From Cristatella mucedo (taxonomy: Eukaryota > Bryozoa > Phylactolaemata > Cristatellidae), in contig WPIO01000114.1 in the NCBI GenBank assembly GCA_009760855.2, positions 559,001 through 623,000 on the forward strand: 64,000 nt of DNA, read 5' to 3'. The position numbers and the translations under genes were made by a program. Below the pieces are notes generated by a model that saw only the letters and a program-made list of their open reading frames with translations, had not been told where the DNA came from and did no database searches. Position 1 is the stretch's first letter. Each line of letters starts with the position of its first letter. Shown in pieces: positions 30,291-41,389 of the stretch.

Positions 30291-32104
30291 ACCCATGTCT
30301 GGATAACTATTCTCATTATTATTATTACGTTATACTTAAATGGTTGGCACTGAGTATGGCCAATTAACATGAATGTTGTAATAAATTCCGCTAAGATATT
30401 ACAAGCGATTATAAAAATAACTATGTAGTGCACTTTCAGATAAATAAATGTAGATTAAATTATGTTCAGCTGTATGCAATCGAATAAGCAGCCAACGTTT
30501 TAATAATGGGCATGTGTCATGCTTAGATGAGGATAGAAAAGCATACAAGTATCTAACTTACGCTAGCATGACAAAGATCCATGAGGAAAGTCATGATCAC
30601 TTGATCACGGAACCCTAGCTTAGTACCTTGCACCAAATCAGTCACCTGTAAGCATGCAAGCACTCGGGATATAAAAAGTCGAGTTTTTGGGAATTGAAGA
30701 ATGATTGATGGAATATATGAGAAAACTCATGTGTCGATAACATACAATAAGGTGAAAGCGAACCTTTTGACAGAACCCAATCCAGCAAAGTCGGCTTGCT
30801 TTAATCTAGTCACAGAGATAATTTTGTAAAGCCCCTCCATTTCTTTGGTAGGGTGGATTTTAGTTCACTAAGCATGGCACTGTGATAAGCGCTCAGTCGT
30901 CTGACAAGGCCAGTAGCCTTGATATTTAGTGCCCAGTTATTGGGGGCATGCTTCATCCGTTAAAAATGCTGCTCTGCAATTAAATGATGTCGATAATTAG
31001 AAATCTTGAAACAAAAATGAGGGGGCGTAGATGCTAAAAAGCCTGATGCAGAATATAGGAGGCAGGCCGGGCTGTTTAGGACTAATGGGAATCTGGGGAG
31101 TGTGGTAGCAACTAACCTCTGAAGTAAAATATAAATAAATAATGCTGAGAAGGCATAGAGTTTTTAACCAAAAGCTAGAAAGTGCAGAGATTTTATTGGA
31201 AGATCATGGGCACAGAATGAATCTATCGGCCATCGGCAACTGGTCAACAAACCTCAGACAAGAAAATTAAAGTAATTTACACACCTGGGCTTTATTTTCG
31301 GAGGTAACATCGTGCTTTCACTGACAACTTAGTAGGAGCGATTGAAGTTGTAGCTTCTTACGTTGTAACGGCCTTGCTACCAGCCTATGGACTACCTCAG
31401 CTCCACAGTTGGCCTCTAAATAAGTGCCTAAACGTTTAGAATAACTTAAACTTATTCCATGTCTTTCCCCTTCAAATTTCTATGCTCATGCGAAATATTG
31501 GGACATAACTGACTGCAATAGTATATTAAACTGACACTTACATGCATAGAGTTTGTAATTGCAGCAGATATGGCTAAATTCTATGAGCACCTATTTGAAT
31601 ACTTAAAACCAGGGACTAAACGGGCTTATAGTGATGTAGAGGTTTGCATTCCTATTCAAAATAGTGGCTAAAGATGAGGTTATAAAATTGGGAATCAAAT
31701 GTACAGAAGGTTACTTTGCGTTGACCTTGTTCGCGAGTATCAACAGGACAATCATGAAATTTTTCTTTGAGCGATACAGTAATCCTGTGGACTCAAACCT
31801 ATACAGTTGTAACTCTTCTCTGAATTGTTTACAATTATCATCATTAATCGCTAATTGATAAGATCTTGCTTAGCTGAAACAGAGATGCAGTATATTCTTT
31901 ATAAAGCCTATTCGACACCACTAATTTGTATTAGTCAAATTGTGCGTGGCGCCGCCATTTATGTTTTGATTCTTGGACAGGTATATGTACTCATACAACT
32001 AACATGTTCGTACCTCAATGCAGAGATAAATTGATTGCAAACTAAACCAGACGGCTTGATTAGGTCAGTAAGTCAGAGAGCTGATGCAGTGATTTGATAA
32101 GGTT
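30291..32104. other. Unassigned sequence, about 1.8 kb
   Basis: No repeat, exon or RNA gene recognised. Frames do not exceed 64 codons. It could be intronic or intergenic. Confidence 0.5.
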
Positions 32105-32560
32105 AATTATAATTTAATGTATCGCCGTCTGTAACTCCAAAAAGCCATATAGACTTTGTGGGTGTTAGGCATGAGAGTTTTATATAACACACTTGCAGCC
32201 TACGAGGCTTTCGGTACGCATTCGGTTAGCCAACAGACTTCGTCTCACACAACAAAGAGAAAGTGAGAAACATAGCAGTGTCAGGAGAGCATTTGATGCA
32301 GAGAGTAGCATGGAAGTAGCATTTCAGGACCTCTGAAAAGGATGAACCATAGTCTGCAGCAGGAGAGTAGTTGCCTTTGCATAAGAATTTTGGAAGTGAC
32401 TTCCACAGTGTAGGACCTTCTGAGCAAAAGCTTCTGTCGCCAATGGCCTTTAAGCGGAGGAATGGAGCATCTAATTTATTGTCCCAACAGGACCTGATGA
32501 GCGAAAAGGCTGAAACTGGTGCAGCAGTTTAGCTAGGTACAAAGGAGCCAAGACGTGCTT
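32105..32560 (-). mobile_element. LINE2 3' end, 5'-truncated
   Basis: Starts at 'ttaatgtatcgccgtctgtaact' and carries the UTR and C-terminal coding end (complement of GDRSF and LPQFL blocks near 32360-32440) up to the block before 'aggtacaaaggagcc'. Same layout as 18838-19290. Confidence 0.85.
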
Positions 32561-32670
32561 CTTTAGTTAGAATAAGAATACATTCGTTATAGTGTCCTCA
32601 GGGAATTTCTTTCGAGGCCCCCTTTAAATATGCTACAAAAGGAAGCATGATAGAAAGATTGAGTCGAATT
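32561..32670 (-). mobile_element. L2-1 3' hairpin fragment, decayed
   Basis: 'tatagtgtcctcagggaatt...tttcgaggcccc' is a diverged minus-strand L2-1 hairpin with a little UTR (aaaggaagcatgatag). It abuts or interrupts LINE2. Confidence 0.65.
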
Positions 32671-33320
32671 TGTGTTATAGTCAGACCTTTCGGAACTGAT
32701 ATGCTATCTTGATCTTTTTTATTATATCGGTATTTAAACTTAGCGCCATGAAACGGTAGTCAACTAACCAAAAAATGTTTTACTAATGTTTATTAGCCCT
32801 CGCGCCACGATTAACCATACCTTTTGTCACAATGGCGTAGAATCTTAAATTGATTCAGTGCCTCACAAAATTAAAAACTTTTAGGGTTCTCTTTTCCAGC
32901 AAAACTGGACATTTTTGAGACAAAAAACGTCTCTGAATAGCATCTGCATTATCACAAATAGGTTACCTAATCAAATGGTATGACTGAACTTTTTATATAT
33001 CCAGCATATTTGTAGGCCACAATTTATTAAGTTTGAGAAACCTGCAATTTTTCAAACAGATAAAGTTTAAGTCATGCGAGTTGAAAAAGTTATACTATCT
33101 CATTTGGCTAGAAAAATGTTTGCTGATGAATCGATTTGGAATATTCCGTCATATGCTATTTCACATGCTCTCACTTCCCCTGTTATAGTGTTACTGAAGT
33201 AGATAGAGTTGGCTGTAGCCACGCTAGCTGTAAGCAGGTATTAATTTCGGAGAAAAGCATCGTAATGACAAGATTAGACCAGCAAACGCAAATTTTGTTA
33301 TATTTTGGGCATTTTCTATG
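32671..33320. other. Unassigned AT-rich sequence
   Basis: Nothing recognised. The 5' end of a 211-codon plus frame (33136-33771) falls here, but only its 3' half resembles anything else in the window. Confidence 0.4.
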
Positions 33321-33800
33321 GTGCAATACGTCACTGACCCAGTTAAATGCAGCAGATTTTGATGCGAGTCGTGATTTTAAACTAAGACAGTTTTTGGAAC
33401 ATTTACACAAACAGTGCTGCCACCGGATATCTTTGGGAACAGTGCATCGGCCGCATGACTTAGATGTTCCAGAAATACAGTTAAAGGTAGTACTGCCATT
33501 GAACTTGATTGATACGTTTAGTGTACCGTCGCAGCTGAGGGATGTCGGGACTGACGGTCATTCAAGGGCTCACTTTCAAGACTATACCGTGAAGCTGAAA
33601 GGTTTGCTAATCTTCCCAGTTCAAACCTTTCTTGCTTCTCTTCTCTGCTTTAAATTTCTTATCTTCGCAATATTTAAGTGTATTTTTCGAGAAGCTGTTC
33701 TATTTACAATCGCCCTGGATATTTACAGTTTTTTTTCTTCTGTACAACTAAGGCATGTTGCTTGTTATTAATAGCTGGTTATTGATTCTCACGCCTCAAA
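33321..33800 (+). repeat. Dispersed repeat family 3, copy 1
   Basis: The last ~250 bp match 40960-41235, including the shared end 'tggttattgattctc'. A 211-codon plus frame spans 33136-33771. In its second half it keeps phase with the 141-codon frame of the other copy (FSVPSQLRDVGTDGHSR against FSAPQSPLMGIEATDQSR), followed by a hydrophobic segment (FLASLLCFKFLIFAIF). The family is unclassified. It may be a mobile element with a short coding region, or a host gene duplicate. Confidence 0.55.
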
Positions 33801-33984
33801 TGCTACGCCCGGATACAGCTGTTGTTCTTTTAGGCCCAGGGATTAAGAAACTATACATATACCCGATATAAGCAAGTGCCAAACAAATTCTGCGTGACAA
33901 AAAGCAAGGTAATAGCAAATGCTTCTAACAATAACCATAAGCACATTAGTTTACCTTTGGCAGATTCGAAAGTTACACCCAGGA

Positions 33985-34075
33985 CTAGTAATAATAATAA
34001 GCATTATCGCAACCATAATAATATAAATAAATGTATATAGCGCCCTCAGAGAACATAATATCTTTCAAAATAAAG
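33985..34075 (-). mobile_element. L2-1 3' hairpin fragment
   Basis: 'tatatagcgccctcagagaac' with an AT-rich tail on its left is the minus-strand hairpin, cut after about 70 bp. Confidence 0.65.
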
Positions 34076-34104
34076 AAAATATATATAATAATATAACAGA
34101 TATA

Positions 34105-34208
34105 TGTATAAGAAATATGATGAAGTTTAGTGCTCTAAGAAACCTTAATCTCTATTCAGGTGCTTCAGACACGCCTTGGGTTCGAAACCACGACTTTGGC
34201 CATCGAAT
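34105..34208 (-). mobile_element. SINE A remnant
   Basis: Decayed tail (gtgctctaagaaaccttaatctc) and 'cttgggttcgaaaccacgac' B-box area. The head is missing or unrecognisable. Confidence 0.65.
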
Positions 34209-34494
34209 TCGAATCGATAGCTTACAGGTTTTTATTCTATTTGAGAAGGAGAATGACTACTGATAAGATGAAACCCTCCAGGATCCTAACGTTACTAAGC
34301 TGCTTGACGCCCCTACGTGATCGAGGAGACAGAGATAAATAACGTATAGGTCTAGCTAGATATCCTTGGAAACATACACACGACATTTCCGGTAAAAGAA
34401 AATACCTGTAGTTTAAAAGATATTCGGGTAAAACTGCAAAAACTAATCACAAAAATATTTCAAAAAGGTTGCCAATAACGAAAGGATGAAGACT

Positions 34495-34605
34495 TAATTA
34501 TATCAATAATTCTGAACGTTTATAGTGCCCGAGAAAACAGAATCTCTTTCTAGGCAGGTCTTTACAGACGTTATAAGGAAAGCATAACCAAATAGTTGAC
34601 GTTAA
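34495..34605 (-). mobile_element. L2-1 3' hairpin fragment
   Basis: 'tatagtgcccgagaaaacagaatctctttctaggc' and following UTR bases on the minus strand. Diverged. 34209-34494 is unassigned. Confidence 0.65.
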
Positions 34606-34639
34606 ATTCGCAATTTTATTAAGCATAATATTGTAACCC

Positions 34640-34835
34640 TACTCTTTAGGTTCACTTCCTCCTCCTTCTCGCCCGATCTTTGTTCTCCTCCTTGACGCCG
34701 TCCTTGCCCTGAGCCTCATGGCCTCATCCCGATCTCTGCCCCGCAGCCTCCTCTCCATGCTCACCTCTCGCCCCCTCCACAACCTGCTGCCACCGCCACC
34801 ATTCTCCTTGCTGCCTAACACTTGAATCGCCACAA
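34640..34835. repeat. Strand-biased CT-rich, GC-rich segment
   Basis: About 190 bp dominated by C and T (cctcctccttctcgcc, cctcctctccatgctc), far more GC-rich than its surroundings. The minus frame across it (65 codons, Arg/Gly/Glu-rich) follows from the bias. There is no sign of a gene. Confidence 0.75.
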
Positions 34836-35390
34836 AGAAATCCTATGGGTGGGTGGCTGTAATTACGGCCAATCTGGCACCTATTAGGACGCTCTTGTTC
34901 TTAAACGCACTTGTGAGCACCTACTAGAACGTTCGTCGCAAGCGCAAGCTACAGCTCACCCCAAGTTTATAGCCGCGCCCAAACGGAGCCACGCGGCAAC
35001 ACTTGGAGTTATTAGTTATCGAGCATTTACTCCAGTGGGAAGTCTAAGATCTCAAATTAAGCATGCGAGTCGCAGTTTGCTTCCTTTAAATATCTTGAAG
35101 CTTTCAATCGTCAAGAAAGCGACGCCAAAGCAGCGGAAGAATGATGAGCATTTTGAATAAAGCCACGACTAGGTGGTCAACAATGAGCGCTCAGGAAAAC
35201 CAGCAGCGAGCGCTCTCCTCCGGCAGAGGAGCGGGGCGGCGCAGCAAAGCAGCCTGAAAATTCAGGCTGTGCATCCTGCCTGAAAAAAGGTCCCGAACGT
35301 TCCTATTAGATTTCCTGTTAGATGATTAACTTTCGTATTAGATTAATTGTTTCTTCAGTAGTTGAGCTAAGACCTAGCTGGTAACTCAGG
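34836..35390. other. Unassigned, GC-richer than average
   Basis: Contains CG-rich patches (agccgcgcccaaacggagcc; gcggggcggcgcagc). It could be the 5' part of repeat family 4, but I see no matching second copy. Confidence 0.35.
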
Positions 35391-36600
35391 TGTGCTTAGG
35401 ACCTGCTACAACGATGACTTGTAAGAGCCGACAATGCGGCCTCAGAAAAGTAGCATAGCTCACTCTGAAAATATGTGCTGCGGTCTTCTCTTACCAATGC
35501 AGATTGCAAATGCACTCCACAGCAGCAGGAGCGTTGGGAGCTTACAAAGCGCAGAGACCGACTGGATGTGTCTCATCTTCAGCTTCAGGTTCAGTGTGTG
35601 ACTGAAATGTCGATGGTCATGTTGGAATTATCCCGATCAATGAGCGCTGTGCTGTACTGATAATTGACCGGTTTGAAAGGTGAATACATGTGATAGTTTC
35701 AGCTGTGAAGAAGATTGGGAAATCAATCGATACGACCGCCTGATATTTACACAGCCTCATCCTGGTAAAGCACCTGCTATCCGCAAGGCCGCATTGACTA
35801 ACTTATTTATAGCTATACAATAGCATCAGCTAAACTGTCTTTTATTCAACTCCGGACTATTCCTAATGGGCCGGGATACATGCTAATGGCATATTGATGA
35901 GCCCGAGTTCCGGTAGGCTGCTTGCAAGCAGCTGGCCTTCAGTTGCGCAATGACTCGCAGGGCACTTGCAGCTCATACGAGTTTGGTTTGCTAATGGATC
36001 CCAAATGACGACGTCGGCGCCCTCAAGATTAAGCTGTAGATATTCCGGTAAGAGTCAAAATATACTGATAACCTAATATCCCAAGCTACTCTTGGTTGCC
36101 TACTTTAAGGTTATGACGTTAACTTGAATCCTTCCATGTTCGGAACTCCATCTCAATGCGAAGACTAGTAGGGGAACTGTCATGAAGGGTTTTTACAGAG
36201 CTCTCAAAGCCTGAACGGCTTCAATTGCTGTCCTGATAATCAAGATACCTAATCTAGATCCATAGAAACCTAAATAAGCTGAGTCACTGCTAGATAAATA
36301 ATTAAGTTGTGCTTTGGCTTCGGGCTGATTATTAAAATTATTTTCAGATTATAATTGTGTATTTTTTGTTTTCAGCGTTTAAAGGCATGGGAAATTATGC
36401 TGTAAACAAATTTCAAAAAGGCATCCTCCACAGACTACAACCTGCTGATCAAAATAGAAGCAGTTGAAAAAAATATTCCATCAATAAGTTAAGTACGCTG
36501 AGCGGCAGGTCAGGTTTAACAACTTTCAGCTTATTTAAAAGTCTTCAACTTGCTACTGGAAACCTGGTAGTGGGCGGTCTACACTCACCGTTTGTCGCTC
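35391..36600 (+). repeat. Dispersed repeat family 4, copy 1
   Basis: Aligns collinearly with 43221-44436 and in part with 38150-38760 and 55150-56065. Shared blocks include 'accaatgcag', 'atgtgcctcatcttcagct'-like, 'gacttgca' and 'aagttgtgctttgg'. All copies are in the same orientation. No open frame is conserved, no terminal repeats are visible and no RT or transposase motif is seen. Unclassified. Confidence 0.6.
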
Positions 36601-36840
36601 GGCGACGGTAAACTTGCGGATTGGTTCAGCTACACATGCTACGTAAACCAAGTGGCGACGAGCATTGCGGAGAATGGATAATTTATTTTTAAGTCATTGG
36701 AAGGCTAAATTATGACCCCCTTTAGACCGTGGAGCCTTATTAAAGCGCAACCACGAAACTCACCAGACCCGATGAATGAACTTACACAGCACGGACAGCT
36801 CGAATCTACAGCTTCTTTGAACGACAAAGATTGCAACATT

Positions 36841-36999
36841 GAACTTTGGGATTAAAAACTAAGCGAGCAAGTCGCATGTTCTTGATGATTGCAACATTGA
36901 GAAATTAGTATAAGACGGCATCTAAGTAAGCAGGTATCAACAGCGTTTGAACTTTGGGATTACAAATTAGGCGAGCAAGTCGCATATTCTTGAGGATTA
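36841..36999 (+). repeat. Pair of 50-bp direct repeats
   Basis: 'gaactttgggattaaaaact' plus 'gcgagcaagtcgcatgttc' at 36841-36890 recurs at 36950-36999 with few differences, spaced by about 109 bp. A third partial unit ('gattgcaacattga') is duplicated in the interval. Confidence 0.85.
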
Positions 37000-37211
37000 A
37001 CTGTGAGCGTGAGCCGCACCTAGTCATCGTAGTAGTTTAGAAAATACTCTCATGGCTTTAATCAAGGAACTGCGAGTCAAGTCCGTGGTTTATCAGTAGC
37101 TCTACTTAACGCATTTTTGCACATTTGTTTTGCAAGTTGCTGGCATATTATTTATGCCCCAGAACTACAGAAAATGGCCGTAGGACATGGTGTGTTGTGG
37201 CCGTGTTGGAA
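37000..37211. other. Unassigned flank of the L2-1 copy
   Basis: The open frame beginning at 37117 starts here, but its first ~30 codons are flank sequence, not LINE. Confidence 0.5.
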
Positions 37212-38068
37212 AGCCTCAACATTGACCTTCCAAAGTGACCTCTCGTTAGACGACCACATCAGCTCAATACTCAAATCCGCCTACTTTCAGCTACACAACA
37301 TTGCTAAAATTCGGGCTTGTTTAGATAAGGATACCGCGTCTAAGTTGGTCCATGCATTTGTAACATCCCGTCTTGATTTCTGTACCTCACTGCTCCCTGA
37401 CCTACCGGCATGTGCAATCAGGCGATTACAGCTGGTGCAAAACTCTGCAGCTAGACTTGTCTGTCGTGAGCATCGCAGTTGCCACATCACACCGCTTCTC
37501 GCCGACCTGCACTGGCTATCAGTCAAGCAATGGAGTGACTTCAAGGTTTTGACGCTCACTTTTAGGTCACTTAATTCTTTGGCTAAAGCTTATCTCTCAG
37601 ATCTACTTCCCCACCAGGCCAAGCGTAGTACCACCCGCTTTTCGGAATCCAAAAGTCTACCAATACCCCGTACAAACCTCAAATCTTTTGGAGACCGTGC
37701 ATTTAGTTCGAATACTCCCAAAGCCTGGAAGAGCCTCCCGAACTGCATCAGAACATTATCGACCACATTTAAAAAGAATTTAAAAACACACCTATTCAGG
37801 ACAGCATTTAGTGGGTCCCTGTGATTCTTCCTTCACGTGCTTATGCGTGCTGACACTGTGCATGCTGCCACTAACCACATTTGCATGCTTCCCTGTGCAT
37901 GTCACCCCTAACCGTGTTATTTATTTTGCTTGTTTATCGAGCATGATTTCACTTACCATTCAATTGAATTTCTCTTTGCAGCAAATGTAAAGCGCCTTAG
38001 AGAGAAATCGAGTTCTCTGAGGGCGCTCTTTTAAGTGTATTTTTAATAATATTATTATTATTAACACT
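37212..38068 (+). mobile_element. L2-1 LINE, least-decayed C-terminal domain
   Basis: From LTFQSDLSLDDHISS through LDKDTASKLVHAF, HITPLLADLHWL, GDRAFSS and FKKNLKTHLFRTAFSGSL the frame is uninterrupted (37117-37824). The 3' UTR follows, with a near-consensus hairpin (gcgccttagagagaaatcg) and ATT tail at 38040-38062. It is probably the youngest L2-1 insertion seen. It lacks EN and most of RT, so it is immobile by 5' truncation. The C-terminal domain of L2-type LINEs binds the element's own 3' hairpin (family knowledge). Confidence 0.92.
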
Positions 38069-38149
38069 GTCACAGCAGCAAAGCAGGTGTTAAACAGCTG
38101 TAACTGCATTGACTTACACGTTTTAGACCAAGCGGAAAACACACAAGCA

Positions 38150-38760
38150 TAGAAAACGTGAACCCGTTGGAGTTATGTCTGTTAAGAGACAATTGTGGGC
38201 TTCCACGATGAGCTGCTGAGCTCACCAATTACAGTTTTACCGAGGTCGTTCTTTACCATTGCATATTGAAATAGCAATCCACAGCAGTAGTACTCAGGGA
38301 AGCTTTAATTAAGCAGAGAATTACTAAAAGCGCCTCGTCGTTGTGACATACTGACGATCATAAAGCTCCCACTGTCCTTCTATTTGACGTGGTTTTGACT
38401 GCAAATACAGATAATGGTATCTGTTAAGAGACACGTTCATTAATCAATCAAGCCAGGGTGCAATGTTTACATAATTGCATCATCATTCTTGAGACCATGT
38501 TGACCGAAGTTATTTATACCAGTAGATCAACATCGGCCGGGCTTTCTTTTATCTCACATTTGTATGGTCTATAATGAGCCGTCATGTAAGTTATGCAATT
38601 TTTTAAGCCCAAAAGGGTTCTAGGAGACGGTTGGATTGCAGTCTGGCTTTCACCTACAGATACATTAGACCGTCTATCTTGCAGGAACACGGTGCTCGGC
38701 TCCGACTTATAGATCGAGAGGTGACATTAAAAATACAGCCTCAAGCCGAAAGGTAAAATG
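38150..38760 (+). repeat. Dispersed repeat family 4, copy 2 (partial)
   Basis: Blocks such as 'ccattgcatattgaaatagcaatccacagcagtag' and 'ctggctttcacctacag' match copies 1 and 3. Shorter and more decayed. Confidence 0.5.
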
Positions 38761-38869
38761 TAAGAAAATATTTGCAGCAGATATCGCAAAACCATAGCCA
38801 TTCATCAAATAACCTTCAACTCCTTGATATCTCATGGTTGAGTAAGGTTGTAGGGGTTTTCCATTCCTG

Positions 38870-39030
38870 TGAAGGAAAATTGTTTCTAAAGACGAAGTCT
38901 GTTGGCTACCGAATGCATACTGGAAGCAGCTTAGGCTGTGAGTTGGATATACAAAACTCTCCTGCGAACACCCACATGGTCTTTATGACTTTGTGGAGTT
39001 ACAGACGAAGACACATTACATTACATTACC
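38870..39030 (+). mobile_element. LINE2 3' terminus with (ACATT)n tail
   Basis: Plus-oriented LINE2 UTR ends in 'acacattacattacattac', which shows that the LINE2 tail is a pentanucleotide repeat. Confidence 0.8.
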
Positions 39031-40200
39031 GAACATATGAGTTAGGGTCTAATGATGATTTAGCCGGTTTCAATGACTACCTCAGAGTCTACACCCACCA
39101 TACCAGTAACCTGTGAAGTCTCACAAGTATCTATCCTCGGTCCTAGGCTGTTCTCCTCTTAGCTGGATCTCTGGAATGATTCGGGCAAATGGAACCCGCC
39201 ATCATCTATATGCTGACAATGCACCGCTTTATTGTCATTTAAGCAGTCTGAATCTGATGCAGTGACTTGTAAACTGAGTGCTGACCTTGCAGAAATTTGA
39301 TCATGAATGTATGAAAATATACTTAAGCTTAGTTAGAATGAAAAGGAACTTCTGCTAATGGGACATCGGAGCATGTGACTGGTCCAGAAGAATTTTGTCT
39401 TCTAGTATGATATTGTTCTACAATCACTATCGTGGGCCGGTAATTCGAGTATCATCTTTAAAAGTTGCCAACGTTTGGAAGTTTTCTTAAAAAGACTGCC
39501 TCAACAACGAGCGATCACGCTCGATCGCGGCTTAAGATTATGGACTGCCTACCAGAGTTACTTGAAAACAGTTAACTAGCCGCCTCGCTCTGTCTGGGCT
39601 AGATTTTATTAATTCAACTTTTGCTAGTGTACCGAAAGAATGGTACTACAATACTACACCTGGTTACGGATGTGGCTGCAAGGTGAAGTAAACAATTCCT
39701 GTGGTGTTACCATGGGCCTCCTTTGCTAAAGGAGGCATGACAGCTAATGGTTGCTCAAATATTACAGAATAAATTTTTTACACCTTCAAAGATTTCAAGC
39801 CATGGCTTGGCTCTATCATAACTAGCTAAACTGATTCACTAGTTTCAGCCTTACTGAGCACTCATTTAATCTATGGACAATAATTTAGCTGATTTATTTT
39901 ACTCTACACAGACGATTTTCAACAGAAGCTTTTGCTCTGGAGATCCTAAGACTTTGTTACTTAATCCTAAAACTCTTTGCAAGATATCACAATTTTTGGG
40001 CAATGGCATTTACTTGGCTACTGCAAACTGGGGAAATTTCTCACAGCCGTCCTGAGCTTTTACTGCAATGCTACTTCAGTGGTACTTACTTGCTCAACTG
40101 CTTTCCGACTCAAGCATGCTTATCATATATCTCTGTTGCGTGAGATGAGGTTTTAGGCTATTAAATGCTTTGTTAAAGCTACTTGGGCTGAGACTGAGCC
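39031..40200 (+). mobile_element. LINE2, RT to C-terminal part, decayed
   Basis: Blocks in order: a VLGPRLF-like stretch near 39140, the YADD region near 39210, FLKLV/RMKRN remnants, LLDYC-like near 39600, LAPSYLAKLIHQFQP-like near 39815 and LADLF...FNRSF near 39890-39930. Many stops and shifts. It directly follows another LINE2 3' terminus, giving a head-to-tail arrangement. Confidence 0.75.
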
Positions 40201-40229
40201 TTGGAAAATTCTCCAGCTTAGCACATCAT

Positions 40230-40425
40230 AATCCACTAACCACATTTGCATGCTGACCCAGTGCATTCCACCCCTAACCATGCTATTCAGGTTGTTTGTT
40301 TATCAAGCATGATATTACTCACCATTCAACTGTATTTTCCTTTGCAGCAAATGTAAAGCGATTGGAAGGAGATTAAGTTTTCTGTAGGCGCTTTATCAAG
40401 GGGCATTATTGTAATTATTACTAGT
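40230..40425 (+). mobile_element. L2-1 3' UTR and hairpin
   Basis: 'ccactaaccacatttgcatgctgaccc' to the hairpin (gcgattggaaggagattaag) and ATT-like tail. 5'-truncated in the UTR. Confidence 0.82.
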
Positions 40426-40689
40426 CATTGTGGCTGTATTGGGTTCCCAATGGATATATATATATAACAAATTGAATTTCTTACTCGAAAAATCCAAGCC
40501 ATCTTTTTCGTAGTCATTATCTTGGCATACAAATTCAGTGCCAAGAAATTGAAGTTTAAAAACCGGTGGAAAGCTCAACAGCGATTCATTAATAAGCTCG
40601 AAAAAGGATATTTATGGCGTGGGAAACATTTGGAACGCCGGAAAGCTCCGGTAAAGTTTATTGGTGGACGGACTTAAAGGCTCGTTATT

Positions 40690-41235
40690 AGCATTTTAAG
40701 ATAATAGTGCTACTGTACTTTCTGGTTCACTGGGCGCTGCACAGGCGGCAGTGACCTTTGCTGGCCATGTCCTTTGTCCTGGCTGTGGCCCGAGAAGCAC
40801 TAATTTACTTCACATGGAGGTTTTAGGCCTAGGAGATGATATCCCGAATAAGCCTCATTGCTGGGACCTTTTCAGTCACCATCAGAGCTTGATCCAAGTT
40901 CTGATTAAGCTAAATAACTTAACAAATTTTAGTGCCCCACAATCACCACTGATGGGAATCGAGGCAACAGATCAGTCAAGGACTCACACTTGCGACCATG
41001 CCATACAGCTAATAGATTCTTTTTGGACCACTGAACGTTTCTTTCTGTTCTTTTCTCTTCGGCTTCCTCTTGTCCCTTGTCTTCCGGCTTTCTTAACCAC
41101 GAGCGAGTTTCAGTATATTAACTTAGTAGTGGTTCCTTTTACGATTGGCCCTGAATATTTTTTTAGGTGCTTTTGATAATTATATAATCAGGCACGTTGC
41201 TATCTATTAATCTTTGGTTATTGATTCTCCGACAA
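40690..41235 (+). repeat. Dispersed repeat family 3, copy 2
   Basis: A 141-codon plus frame (40751-41176) with CPGCGPRSTNLL near the start and a hydrophobic run (FFLFFSLRLPLVPCLPAF). Its 3' half resembles copy 1 at the DNA and protein level and ends with the same 'tggttattgattctcc'. Because both copies stay open over the shared part, the frame may once have been coding. Unclassified. Confidence 0.55.
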
Positions 41236-41389
41236 AAAGCTGTAAAGGGCCTCGACAATGATTTATTTCTCTTAGGTTACAATGCAGTAGAATTATTATC
41301 ATTAAAATTTTAATCTTTCTCTGAGAACACCTAAAGCAAGCGACTGCACTAAAATAGCACACCGGAAAAATTTAACGAGCTGTATAATG
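41236..41389. other. Unassigned, with possible SINE tail
   Basis: 'gctgtaaagggcctcgaca...atttctcttaggttacaatg' looks like a decayed L2/SINE A tail at 41238-41292. The rest is unrecognised. Confidence 0.35.

Noticed and set aside
37117-37824. 235-aa frame as a host gene
   Set aside because: From about residue 33 onward it is the C-terminal domain of L2-1. The start lies in flanking DNA.
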